In this document: one piece after another, positions 1-7,609 of the stretch
Position numbering within the stretch: position 1 is the first letter of the stretch
How the letters are laid out: the number at the start of each line of letters is the position of its first letter
The notes under the pieces: generated by a model
Databases searched by the model: none
What the model was told of the DNA's origin: nothing
Seen by the model: only the letters and a program-made list of their open reading frames with translations
Source: Halobellus sp. Atlit-31R
Lineage (GTDB): Archaea > Halobacteriota > Halobacteria > Halobacteriales > Haloferacaceae
Direction: 5' to 3'
Assembly (NCBI GenBank): GCA_003665935.1
Contig: QPLR01000003.1
Span: 372,001 to 436,000, forward strand
Length of the DNA stretch: 64,000 nt
Made by a program: the position numbers and the translations under genes

Positions 1-75
1 GACGCGGAGGACGAACTCGGGTGTCAGCCCGTCGCCGACGACTCCCCGAGTGCCGCTCGAACCGAACAGTTTCAT
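1..75 (-). CDS. glmM: Phosphoglucosamine/phosphomannomutase N-terminus (partial, runs off left edge)
   Basis: Only the first 25 codons lie in the window, read on the minus strand from the ATG at 75. The peptide begins MKLFGSSGTRGVVGD and continues GLTPEFVLRV. This is the characteristic start of archaeal alpha-D-phosphohexomutases, where the GTRG segment forms part of domain 1. The family interconverts hexose 6- and 1-phosphates for nucleotide-sugar synthesis. The catalytic serine lies outside the window, so glucosamine versus mannose specificity cannot be decided. The gene is divergent from hisA, and the 155 bases between them must hold both promoters. The family is clear; the symbol is tentative. 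Confidence 0.8.
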   Translation of the reverse strand, partial: MKLFGSSGTRGVVGDGLTPEFVLRV

Positions 76-229
76 TACGTTTCCATCCTCAGCGCGCCGT
101 AAAAGCGGTTGCGAAGGAGCGCCCGAGCGATCGGAGCGCCGGGTCGGGACCGCCCGTCCGAGTCGCCGTCGCGAGAGCACCCCGCCACGCTCCGGTGACT
201 TTAGGCCGTCTCCCCGCTCACGGTGGGCC

Positions 230-955
230 GTGAGCGATCCATTCCCCACTTTCGAGGTCGTCCCCGCGGTCGATATGCAGGACGGCGAGGTCGTCCAGCT
301 CGTACAGGGCGAACGCGGTACCGAGAAGCGTTACGGCGATCCGGTGGCGGCCGCGAACCGCTGGGTCGAGGCGGGCGCGGAGACGCTTCACCTCGTCGAT
401 CTCGACGGCGCGTTCGAGGGCGAACGGCAGAACGCCGACGCGGTCGGGGCCGTCGTCGACGCCGTCGACGTGCCGGTCCAACTCGGCGGCGGGATCCGGA
501 CCGCGGCGGACGCGACGGATCTGCTCGACCGCGGCGTCGAGCGCGTCATCCTCGGCACGGCGGCCGTCGAAGAGCCCGACCTCGTCGAGGAGATCGCCGC
601 GTCGTATCCGGGGCGCGTGATGGTCAGTCTCGACGCGAGAGACGGCGAGGTCGTCGTCTCGGGCTGGACCGAGGGGACCGGCCTCGACCCCGCCGAGGCC
701 GCGGCGCGCTACGAAGCGCTCGGCGCGGGGGCGATCCTCTTCACCGACGTCGACGTCGAGGGTCAACACGAGGGCGTGCAGGCGGGCGTGACCCGCCGGG
801 TCGTCGACGCGGTCGACGTTCCGGTGGTCGCCTCGGGTGGGGTCGCGTCGCTCGACGACGTGCGAACGCTGAGAGACGCCGGGGCGGCGGCGGTCGTCGT
901 CGGGACCGCGCTCTACGAGGGGACGTTCACGCTCGCCGACGCGATGGGCGTGTGA
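230..955 (+). CDS. hisA: HisA, phosphoribosylformimino-5-aminoimidazole carboxamide ribotide isomerase
   Basis: This cytosolic (beta/alpha)8 isomerase carries out the fourth step of histidine synthesis, an Amadori rearrangement of ProFAR to PRFAR. From the GTG at 230 the protein has 241 residues, the usual length. It begins SDPFPTFEVVPAVDMQDGEVV, with the first catalytic Asp in PAVDMQDG. The half-barrel phosphate-binding motifs follow: QLGGGIR, VSLDARDG, LFTDVDVEG and VASGGV with VVGTALYEG. The open frame extends upstream to 50, but that part is arginine- and serine-rich and unlike the family, so the GTG is preferred. hisG and hisB lie about 10 kb away, so the his genes here are scattered. 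Confidence 0.95.
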   Translation: MSDPFPTFEVVPAVDMQDGEVVQLVQGERGTEKRYGDPVAAANRWVEAGAETLHLVDLDGAFEGERQNADAVGAVVDAVDVPVQLGGGIRTAADATDLLDRGVERVILGTAAVEEPDLVEEIAASYPGRVMVSLDARDGEVVVSGWTEGTGLDPAEAAARYEALGAGAILFTDVDVEGQHEGVQAGVTRRVVDAVDVPVVASGGVASLDDVRTLRDAGAAAVVVGTALYEGTFTLADAMGV

Positions 956-1045
956 GCTGAGCCGGGCGCGAACGGCCCGATCGGACCCGAGCAGCCCCGA
1001 ACGGCGGGAAACGGCCGACTGTCGAAAAACGAGACCGCCGACGTC

Positions 1046-2041
1046 TCAGTCCCGCTGCTGGCGGATCTTCTCGCGGCCGGGCGCGATCAGATCGTTCAGA
1101 TACGTCGTCAGCGCGCCTTTCGCGTCCGCGGGGTGGAGTTCGCCGGATTCGAGGTCGTCTTCGAGAGCCTGGTAGGTGTCGTAGCGCAGGTCGCCGCCGT
1201 ACTGCTCTGGGCGTTCGACGACGACGTCGCCGAACCGCGGGAAGACGTGGTACTCGAAGATCTGGAGCACGGGGTTCTCCCGCTCTTCGCCCTCGTCGGT
1301 CGGCTCGGGGTCGGCCGTCGGCGGGCAGTAGGCCTTGTTGATCTTCGCTTCGACGTCCGATTCGGAATCCTCCATCGAGATGGAGACGCCGGAGGACGTC
1401 GACATCTTGCCGATGCCGGTGGTGAGATCGGCGATCAGCGGCGTGTGGAGACAGGTCGGCGAGTCGGCGTCGATGCTCGGCAGCGTGTCGCGGGCGAGCA
1501 TGTGCACCTTGCGCTGCTCCATCCCGCCGATCGCGAGGTCGACGTCGAGGTAGACGATGTCGAGCGCCTGCATCAGCGGGTAGACCGCCTGCGCGACGGT
1601 CGCGGTGTCGCCGCTCTGGATCTCGGCCATCGCGCGCTCGGCCCGCGAGAGCGACGTCTCCAGTTCGAGCGCGTGCAGATCGAGGACGTACTCCTCGTCG
1701 AGTTGGAACTCTGAGCCGAGGACGAACTCCGTCTGGGACTCCTCGAGCCCGTAGGCGACGAACTGCTCCTGCATCCGGGTGGCGGTCTCGCGGATCTCGT
1801 CGAACGTCCCCTTGTCGTTGAGGTAGGCGTGGACGTCGGCCAAGAGCACGACTACCTCGAAGCCCGCCTCCTGGAGTTCGATGAGCTTGTTCGCCGTCAG
1901 CATATGGCCGATGTGGAGGACGCCGGAGGGCTCGTAGCCGACGTACGCCCGCTTTCCGTCGGGAGACTCGGCTAGCGCGCGCACTTCGTCCTCTGTGACC
2001 ACCTCGGAGACGTTCCGGGTGATCAGGTCGTAGGCGTCCAT
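1046..2041 (-). CDS. tyrS: Tyrosyl-tRNA synthetase (archaeal type)
   Basis: Class I aminoacyl-tRNA synthetase that charges tRNA-Tyr. The 331-residue product has the archaeal/eukaryotic TyrRS layout. The adenylate-binding HIGH motif appears as HIGH in GVLHIGHMLTAN, with tyrosine-pocket residues in the segment YVGYEPSG. A KMSTS-type second signature follows (GKMSTSSGVSISM). The ATG at 2041 (MDAYDLITRN) fits the family; another ATG at 2068 would add nine residues. The gene converges with hisA; the 90 bases between the stops hold no gene. A 105-residue membrane-protein gene lies upstream on the other strand. Confidence 0.95.
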   Translation of the reverse strand: MDAYDLITRNVSEVVTEDEVRALAESPDGKRAYVGYEPSGVLHIGHMLTANKLIELQEAGFEVVVLLADVHAYLNDKGTFDEIRETATRMQEQFVAYGLEESQTEFVLGSEFQLDEEYVLDLHALELETSLSRAERAMAEIQSGDTATVAQAVYPLMQALDIVYLDVDLAIGGMEQRKVHMLARDTLPSIDADSPTCLHTPLIADLTTGIGKMSTSSGVSISMEDSESDVEAKINKAYCPPTADPEPTDEGEERENPVLQIFEYHVFPRFGDVVVERPEQYGGDLRYDTYQALEDDLESGELHPADAKGALTTYLNDLIAPGREKIRQQRD

Positions 2042-2203
2042 ACGTGCGCAGAGTCGCGACTCCGGCATATGACTTCTGGGATGGCGTCGGCGTCGGCGAC
2101 GGCGACTGCGCGAGCCGCGCCCCGGTGACTCCGGCAGCGACCGACGCCGTCCCGACACGACCACTGGAAAGCGTCATACCCCCGCGGATCCAACAATCTC
2201 CTA

Positions 2204-2521
2204 ATGGCTACGACCCGTTCACCAATCGTCGTTCTCGGGGGGTTGGTCGCCGTGGCGTTCCTCCCGCTGCTGGTGATGTGGATCCTCGTCACCGACGTTG
2301 GAACGCTCGCGTACTTCGTGGGGTTCGCGCTGTACTTCCTCGTCGCCCACGTCGTGCTTCCGGGGTGGGTCTACCTCGACGCGACAGGGCGCGGCAGCGG
2401 GGCGGTGATCTCCTGGACGGCGCTGTGTTTTTTCGTCCCGTTCGTGGGGTTTCTCGCCTACTACGTCATCGGCCAACCCGACGCGCCGTACGAAGTCGAT
2501 GCGCCCGCGCGAGCGCGGTGA
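2204..2521 (+). CDS. Small three-helix membrane protein
   Basis: A 105-residue protein with three hydrophobic stretches, about residues 8-28, 34-54 and 65-87, and a short charged tail. The spacing and the sequence PGWVYLDATGRG followed by a WTALCFFVPFVGFLAYY segment resemble the PLDc_N-type two-helix module of small membrane proteins, which is why I place it near that family. There are no catalytic motifs. The ATG follows the sequence CTCCTA; no strong TATA box is obvious. It is convergent with the DUF460 gene (15 bases between stops). The function is unknown and the reading frame is well supported by composition. Confidence 0.7.
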   Translation: MATTRSPIVVLGGLVAVAFLPLLVMWILVTDVGTLAYFVGFALYFLVAHVVLPGWVYLDATGRGSGAVISWTALCFFVPFVGFLAYYVIGQPDAPYEVDAPARAR

Positions 2522-2536
2522 GCACGCACTCCGACG

Positions 2537-4516
2537 TCAGCGGCTCTCGCTGCGCGTCTCCGCGCGGTGCTCGGAGATGATCTGATCCACCATCGACGCC
2601 TTCCGCTCCTTCCGACGCTCCTCCGCGCGACGCTCCCAGTCGTCGATGGCGGCCGCGACGTCGGCCTCGCTGGCGACCGCGAGTTCGTCGACTTCCTGGA
2701 TCGCGACGTCGTCGGCGGGCGCGACGGGGATCTCGTGATCGAAGAGGATCTGATCGGCCACCTCGGAGAGATTTCCGCCCGATCGGAGGACGACGCGGGG
2801 ATCGACGTCCGCCAGCCGTTCGGCGGTCGACCGCCCCGCACCGGAGGCGTCCCGGAGGTAGACGACGTCGCCCGCCGCGAGCCCGTACTGCTCGTCGGTC
2901 GTCTCGATGGCGTCCCGCGTGAACTGTTCGATCACCTTCACCGAGACGAGGTCGCCGTCGGTGTCGACGTCGGCGAAGTTCGAGTGGTCCAGCTTCCAGA
3001 GTCGTTTGAGCCGCTCTAACTTCTCGTCGAGTTCCTCGTTTTCCGTCTCCAGCGTGTCGACGCGGCGTTCGAGCCGGTCGTTCTCGCGCTCTAAGCGCTT
3101 CACTTCGCGGCGCTCGCGGGCCTTCCGTCGCTCCTCGCGTTTGGCCTCCGAGAGCTTCGACTCGTACTCGTCGATCGTCGCCTCGCGCTCGTCGATCGTC
3201 TCGTTCAGGTCCTCGACGTGCGATTCGAGGCGGTCGACGCGCTTGCGGAGTCGGCGGATCTCCTTTTCGTCTTCCGTGAGTTCGCGCTCCTGGTGCTCCG
3301 GTTCGGTCTGCTCGTCGTCGTCCTCGTCGCGGAGGTCGCGGAGAACGGCCTCGACGGACTCCTCGCCGGCGACGACCCGGGAGATGACCTCGCCGCGCTC
3401 GATGTCCGGCGGCACTTTCCGCGAGATGCGCGCGAACTGATCTTCGTGATCGTCGAGCGCGAACAGCGCCGCCGCGAGCGCGTCCCGCTGGTGGTCGTTC
3501 TCGTAGGACGCCTCGCGCGTGCGGTGGAGTTTCTCGTCGACCGGGAGATCGGAGGTCGGTGTCCACGCGGCGGCATCGAAGCTCCGGCGGAACTTCTCGA
3601 CGGTTTCGGGCATCGGCGTGACGTCGGCGGCGACGACGATCGGTCGACCGCGCTCGATGAGCCACTCGATCACGTCGGCCGTGTCGGCGGTCCGCGTGGA
3701 GTAGACGTCGAGGACGGAGCCGTCGAGGCCGACGACCGCCGCCGCCGTGGTCGTGCCGGGGTCGATGCCGACGACAACGTGGTCACGGCGCTTGACGAGC
3801 GGCTCGAACTCGATGCCGTCGCGGCGTTCGCGCTCGATCTCGATTCTGGTGTCGCCCGAGCGCCCCCGCGAAACCGGGATGTCTGAGGGCGGCGCTTCGA
3901 CGGTGAAGATCGCGTTCGCGTAGCCGCCGTACTTCTCGGTGACGTCGGTCTCGAACTCGATGCCGGCCTGTCGGAGGCGCTCTTTGACGTCGCGGGCCCG
4001 ACGCTTCACCGAACCGTGGATCCGGCGGGTGTAGCGGTCCTGGCTCCACCCGCCCTTGCCGGTCGAGCGCCCGCGGGACACCTTGACCGTGGTGGTGTCG
4101 CCGAACGCGGCCACCTCGTAGCCGACGTTCACCGCCGCGAGCCGGGCCGCGGCCTCGGCTTCCTTCATCGGCTTCTTTCCGTACGGGACGCCGTGTCGGG
4201 AGGCGACACGCGAGAGGGGCTCCGGCCGCTCGGCACCGGTCACCTGCACGAGCTTCGTCTCCGACGGGAGCGCCCGCAGGAAGTGGACGAGCGCGTCCTT
4301 GTCGGCCGCCAACTCGTACATATTGTCGGTCGCGAGCATCGCCGGCTCCTCGCGGTCGAGCAGGCGGCGGAGCTTTCGGTGGGAGACCACGTCGCGATCG
4401 ACGTCCTCGCCGTTGAAGGCCACGAGGGCGTAGGAGGGCGAGTCACCGCGGACGTCGCCGCTCTGGATGTCGACGCCGAAGACGAGGGTGTCGAGTGCGC
4501 TCGTCCGGTCGTTCAC
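2537..4516 (-). CDS. DUF460-family protein with RNase H-like domains and a central coiled coil
   Basis: A 659-residue protein. Its N-terminal part has a beta-strand start typical of RNase H-like folds (LVFGVDIQSG, residues 11-20). A second RuvC-like signature, GIDPGTTT, lies at residues 250-257. Residues about 400-500 are a long Glu/Arg/Lys-rich coiled coil, followed by an alpha/beta C-terminal domain that ends basic. This architecture is that of the archaeal DUF460 family, whose biochemical role I do not know. A nuclease or nucleic-acid-binding function is only an inference from the fold. Transcription appears leaderless from a TATA box about 26 bases upstream, next to an inserted MITE-like element. 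Confidence 0.8.
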   Translation of the reverse strand: MNDRTSALDTLVFGVDIQSGDVRGDSPSYALVAFNGEDVDRDVVSHRKLRRLLDREEPAMLATDNMYELAADKDALVHFLRALPSETKLVQVTGAERPEPLSRVASRHGVPYGKKPMKEAEAAARLAAVNVGYEVAAFGDTTTVKVSRGRSTGKGGWSQDRYTRRIHGSVKRRARDVKERLRQAGIEFETDVTEKYGGYANAIFTVEAPPSDIPVSRGRSGDTRIEIERERRDGIEFEPLVKRRDHVVVGIDPGTTTAAAVVGLDGSVLDVYSTRTADTADVIEWLIERGRPIVVAADVTPMPETVEKFRRSFDAAAWTPTSDLPVDEKLHRTREASYENDHQRDALAAALFALDDHEDQFARISRKVPPDIERGEVISRVVAGEESVEAVLRDLRDEDDDEQTEPEHQERELTEDEKEIRRLRKRVDRLESHVEDLNETIDEREATIDEYESKLSEAKREERRKARERREVKRLERENDRLERRVDTLETENEELDEKLERLKRLWKLDHSNFADVDTDGDLVSVKVIEQFTRDAIETTDEQYGLAAGDVVYLRDASGAGRSTAERLADVDPRVVLRSGGNLSEVADQILFDHEIPVAPADDVAIQEVDELAVASEADVAAAIDDWERRAEERRKERKASMVDQIISEHRAETRSESR

Positions 4517-4537
4517 ACCGCTATTTGGGCGTCTGCA

Positions 4538-4548
4538 GATATATATGC
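4538..4548 (-). promoter_or_regulatory. TATA box of the DUF460 gene
   Basis: On the minus strand the sequence reads GCATATATATC, centred about 26-27 bases upstream of the ATG at 4516. That is the distance expected for a leaderless haloarchaeal transcript. The TFB-recognition position just upstream of the box is only a few bases from the MITE target duplication at 4553-4560. Confidence 0.6.
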
Positions 4549-4560
4549 CACGCCGGGCTC

Positions 4561-4767
4561 GGTCGTGTTTAGTTAAGCGTCAGAGTAATATTCTGCATAG
4601 TGCGTCTGTACGAGCGATTATTTACTGGCAGAATGGGTTTTTGATTACAGTTGGTAACTTGCTCAACGTGAAACCACGAACGAGAAACTGACGTATGAGA
4701 CTCCCCGAAACTCCACGGATTAGATCCAACACCTAATAATTACTATCAGTATTAACTAAACACTACC
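4561..4767. mobile_element. MITE-like non-autonomous transposable element with 8-bp target duplication
   Basis: A 207-bp AT-rich block in otherwise GC-rich sequence. The left end is ggtcgtgtttagttaa (4561-4576). The right end, ttaactaaacactacc (4752-4767), is its reverse complement at 15 of 16 positions. The symmetry continues weakly inward: agtaat at 4584-4589 matches attact/agtaat at 4739-4744 at the same distance. Outside the ends the 8-bp sequence ccgggctc is duplicated directly (4553-4560 and 4768-4775), as expected for a target-site duplication. No transposase or coding frame lies inside. The parent IS family cannot be named from this alone; 8-bp duplications occur in several haloarchaeal IS groups. 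Confidence 0.8.
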
Positions 4768-4785
4768 CCGGGCTCGGTGCGATGG

Positions 4786-4793
4786 TTTATATA
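4786..4793 (+). promoter_or_regulatory. Candidate plus-strand promoter (TATA box) in the gap before rnz
   Basis: The sequence tttatata is a good archaeal TATA box in GC-rich surroundings and would start a plus-strand transcript near 4815-4818. No convincing gene follows on this strand. A 56-codon frame from the ATG at 4824 overlaps rnz antisense and resembles nothing I recognise. The box may instead drive a non-coding RNA. Before the MITE insertion it would have stood close to the divergent DUF460 promoter. Confidence 0.4.
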
Positions 4794-4802
4794 CCGTAGC
4801 GG

Positions 4803-4887
4803 GGCCAGCGCCGCCGTGACGTGATGTTCACCCCGCGCTGGTCAGCGAGAGCCCGGCACACCCGCGCAGGGACGCGCTGTGCCGGCT
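4803..4887. other. Two adjacent strong stem-loops, possible structured RNA or rnz terminator
   Basis: Hairpin 1 pairs ggccagcgc (4803-4811) with gcgctggtc (4835-4843): nine base pairs with one G-U. A smaller gtga/tcac stem sits in its loop. Hairpin 2 pairs 4850-4860 with 4878-4887: ten pairs with one bulged C. An extra gcgc/gcgc stem closes the loop agggac. The pair could be the 3' end of the rnz transcript (minus strand). Alternatively it could be part of a plus-strand RNA from the TATA box at 4786, though a start near 4816 would leave out the first arm of hairpin 1. No known RNA family is recognised. Confidence 0.35.
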
Positions 4888-4920
4888 GTCAGCCAACGCG
4901 AACCGACCGCGACGGGACGC

Positions 4921-5850
4921 TCACTCGTCGTCCGGATACGGGACTTCGAGTTTCTGTCCGTCGTCGGGGACGAACGCCGACTCGCCAGTGAACGTCCGTT
5001 TGGCTTCGCGTTCGATCGGCGAGGCGTCGCCGGCGTACCGCGAGGAAATGTGCGTGAGCGCGAGCCGTCTCGCGCCGGCGCGGTTTGCGATCTCCGCAGC
5101 CTCGCGGCCGGTCGAGTGGCCGGTCTGGCGGGCGCGGTCGGCCCACTCCGCGGCGAACGTGGCGTCGTGGACGAGGAGATCGGGCTCGTCGACGACGTCG
5201 ACAGTGGCGTCGACCGGGCGAGTGTCGCCCGTATAGACGATTCGCCGTCCGGGACGAGGATCGCCGACGACCTGCTCGGGAGAGACGACCGTGCCGTCTT
5301 CGAGTTCGACGGCCTCGCCGTCGTGGAGACGGCCGAACTTCGGTCCGACCGGGACGCCCAGTTCCTCGGCTTTTGCGCGATCGAAGCGGCCGCGTCGGTC
5401 CGACTCGACGAGCGCGTAGCCGATCGAACTCGCCCCCCGATGTTCGGTCGCGAACGTCCGGATCTCGTAGTCGTCGGTGTCGAGCGCGACACCACCGGGG
5501 CGGGACTCGTGGACCGCGACCGGGAAGCTCGGCCGGTAGCCGCCGGCTTCGACGAGCCGTTCGAGGTGTCCCTTCGACCCCGGCGGGCCGTGGATGGCCA
5601 GCGGCTCCGTCCGGTCGTTGAAATCGAGCGTCTGGATCAGGCCGGGGATACCGAGAACGTGGTCACCGTGGAGGTGCGTGACGAAGAGATGCGAGAGAGC
5701 GAACCCGGTGCCGAACCGCATCATCTGTCGCTGGGTGCCCTCCCCGCAGTCGAACAGCAGCCGCTCGCCCTCGCGCTCTACGAGGTACGCGCTCGGCCCC
5801 CGCTCGGTCGTCGGAACGGCCCCACCCGTCCCGAGAAATGTCACGCGCAT
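4921..5850 (-). CDS. rnz: Ribonuclease Z (tRNA 3' endonuclease)
   Basis: A metallo-beta-lactamase-fold endonuclease that removes the 3' trailer from tRNA precursors. The 309-residue length is that of the short RNase Z form. The zinc-binding motif is clear in THLHGDHVLGIPG, which holds the HxHxDH. A further Asp sits in VYTGDTRP, and late metal-ligand positions appear in LVHDATF and LALTHISSRY. The exosite loop residues around PPGSKGHLER are in the expected place. The ATG at 5850 (MRVTFLGTGGAVPTTERG) matches the family start; an upstream in-frame ATG at 5916 would add 22 unrelated residues. Confidence 0.95.
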   Translation of the reverse strand: MRVTFLGTGGAVPTTERGPSAYLVEREGERLLFDCGEGTQRQMMRFGTGFALSHLFVTHLHGDHVLGIPGLIQTLDFNDRTEPLAIHGPPGSKGHLERLVEAGGYRPSFPVAVHESRPGGVALDTDDYEIRTFATEHRGASSIGYALVESDRRGRFDRAKAEELGVPVGPKFGRLHDGEAVELEDGTVVSPEQVVGDPRPGRRIVYTGDTRPVDATVDVVDEPDLLVHDATFAAEWADRARQTGHSTGREAAEIANRAGARRLALTHISSRYAGDASPIEREAKRTFTGESAFVPDDGQKLEVPYPDDE

Positions 5851-5944
5851 CGGTCTACACCAGTATGTACGGCGGCACGGTAAACCCGTGTCGGATCGTC
5901 TCCGGACGGTGTACATTTTTCAGCCAGTCGGCAGACCGTTCGGT

Positions 5945-6448
5945 ATGGACGATCGCCGAAGCGGACAGCCGAACCGCCGCGTCGACGCCGCAGACTCCGA
6001 CGATCCGGTCGTCGCCGCCACCGCGCTCGTCGTCCTCGGAGCCGGCCTCGGGTCGCTCTTCGGCGTGCCGATCCTCGCGGCGGTCGACTTCTGGCTCTTC
6101 TTCGTCGTCGGATACGCGGTCGTCGTCCCGCTCGTCTCGCTGGTGCGCGGGCGACAGCGCGACGGCGACGACCGACCGGTGGAGCGCACCCGCGGAGCCG
6201 AGCGCTCGGACGAAGAGTCACACGCAACAGGCCGAGGTGAGTCCGAAACCCCCGTCGACGACGCGCTCGATCGACTCCGCGATCGCTACGCGCGCGGTGA
6301 GCTCTCCGACGAGCAGTTCGAGCGGAAGCTCGAGGCGCTTCTGGAGACGGACACGCCGGAGAACGCCCGCGAGCGCGTCGAGCGGAGCCGACGCGAGCGC
6401 GGCACCGAGGTCCGGCGAAACGAGCCCGAGGGCGAACGCGGCCCCTGA
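5945..6448 (+). CDS. SHOCT-domain small membrane protein
   Basis: A 167-residue protein with a short charged N-terminus, two hydrophobic helices (about residues 21-40 and 44-65) and a long acidic/basic linker. A C-terminal SHOCT-like helical pair follows: DALDRLRDRYARGELSDEQF, then ERKLEALLE. SHOCT modules are short oligomerisation segments attached to many prokaryotic membrane proteins; they say little about function. The start at 5945 follows a GTACATTTTTC tract that could be a weak promoter. It is divergent from rnz and is followed 63 bases later by rfcC. Confidence 0.75.
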   Translation: MDDRRSGQPNRRVDAADSDDPVVAATALVVLGAGLGSLFGVPILAAVDFWLFFVVGYAVVVPLVSLVRGRQRDGDDRPVERTRGAERSDEESHATGRGESETPVDDALDRLRDRYARGELSDEQFERKLEALLETDTPENARERVERSRRERGTEVRRNEPEGERGP

Positions 6449-6511
6449 AGACGCGCGGAAGGCGGCCGCGGAGGGAGAGTTTCTTACCCTCTCGCCGACT
6501 ACTCGGCGTCG

Positions 6512-7606
6512 ATGGACGCGCCCCTGTGGACGGAGACGCACGCGCCCTCGCTCTCTGACCTGCCGCAGCCTGAAGTTCGGGAGCGACTCGCCCGCACCGT
6601 CGACGAACCGATGAACCTCGTCGTTCAGGGTCCACCGGGTGTCGGGAAGACGGCCGCCGTCCGCGCACTCGCCCGCGAGGCACACGCCGATCCCGACGCC
6701 GACCTCGTCGAGATCAACGTCGCCGACTTCTTCGATCGGACAAAAAAGGAGATCCGCGAGGATCCGCGCTTCGAGCGCTTCCTCCAGGGCCAGACGGCGT
6801 TCTCGAAGCAGTACCGTCGCGGCGGCAAGGGGAACAAGTACAAACGCGGGTGGTCCAAGCGCGATATGATCTCGCACGTGATGCAGGAGCTCGCGTCTTA
6901 CAAGCCCGCGTCGGGGACGTACAAGACGGTGCTGCTGGACAACGCCGAGACGATCCGCGAGGACTTCCAGCAGGCGCTGCGACGGGTGATGGAGCAGTAC
7001 CACGAGAGCACGCAGTTCGTGATCACGACGCGGCAGCCCTCGAAGCTCATCCCGCCGATCCGATCGCGGTGTTTCCCGGTTCCCGTCCGCGCGCCGACGA
7101 CCGACGAAATCGAAGCCGTGCTCGCCGACATCGCCGCCGCCGAGGGCGTCGACGCCGAACCGATGGCGCTGACTCTCGTCGCCTCGAAGGCCGGCGGCGA
7201 CCTTCGATACGCCGTCCTGGCCGCCCAGCACGCCGCAGTCGAAGGCGACGACGAGATCACGGTCGACGCCGCACAGACGGCACTCTCGGAGGCCGGCCAC
7301 GACGAAGCGCTGAAGCAGGTGCTCGACGCCGCAGCGACCGGCGAGATCCGCGACGCCCGCAAGCAGGTGACGACGCTCTTGGACGACGAGGGGTTCGGCG
7401 GTCAAGAGCTACTCACCGAGCTGCTGCGGGTGGCCGGCACCTACCCCGAGGAGTTCGGCGAGTCGAACCTCGTACGGCTTCACAGACTGGCCGGGCGCGT
7501 CGACCTCGACCTCGCGGAGGGCAACGACGCCCGGTTGCACATCACGCACCTCCTCGCGGCGTGGGCCGGCGGCCAGTCGGAACTCGACGCGGAGGCGCTC
7601 GCCTGA
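6512..7606 (+). CDS. rfcC: Clamp-loader (replication factor C) small subunit, RfcC type
   Basis: An AAA+ protein of 364 residues with Walker A GPPGVGKT at residues 40-47. An arginine-finger region IPPIRSRC with sensor sequence and a C-terminal helical collar also place it among the RFC small subunits that load the PCNA clamp. Two features set it apart from the usual archaeal RfcS. The Walker B is LLDNAE (residues 141-146), so the catalytic Glu position is Asn. A basic insert rich in Lys/Arg/Gly (about 100-117) follows the first helices. I take it to be the second haloarchaeal small subunit (rfcC). It lies 3 bases upstream of the decarboxylase gene. Confidence 0.8.
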   Translation: MDAPLWTETHAPSLSDLPQPEVRERLARTVDEPMNLVVQGPPGVGKTAAVRALAREAHADPDADLVEINVADFFDRTKKEIREDPRFERFLQGQTAFSKQYRRGGKGNKYKRGWSKRDMISHVMQELASYKPASGTYKTVLLDNAETIREDFQQALRRVMEQYHESTQFVITTRQPSKLIPPIRSRCFPVPVRAPTTDEIEAVLADIAAAEGVDAEPMALTLVASKAGGDLRYAVLAAQHAAVEGDDEITVDAAQTALSEAGHDEALKQVLDAAATGEIRDARKQVTTLLDDEGFGGQELLTELLRVAGTYPEEFGESNLVRLHRLAGRVDLDLAEGNDARLHITHLLAAWAGGQSELDAEALA

Positions 7607-7609
7607 CCG

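Noticed and set aside
4467..4691. 74-codon plus-strand frame crossing the DUF460 promoter into the MITE
   Set aside because: It starts inside the DUF460 gene antisense and runs into the AT-rich element. The composition changes mid-frame and no family is recognised.
4803..4887. H/ACA guide RNA
   Set aside because: The two hairpins are too short for guide pockets, no clear ACA box follows either one, and the likely transcript start would cut off the first arm.
4824..4994. 56-codon plus-strand frame behind the TATA box at 4786
   Set aside because: It overlaps rnz antisense, is Arg/Thr-rich unlike haloarchaeal proteins, and has only two Cys, so it does not make a zinc-finger small protein.
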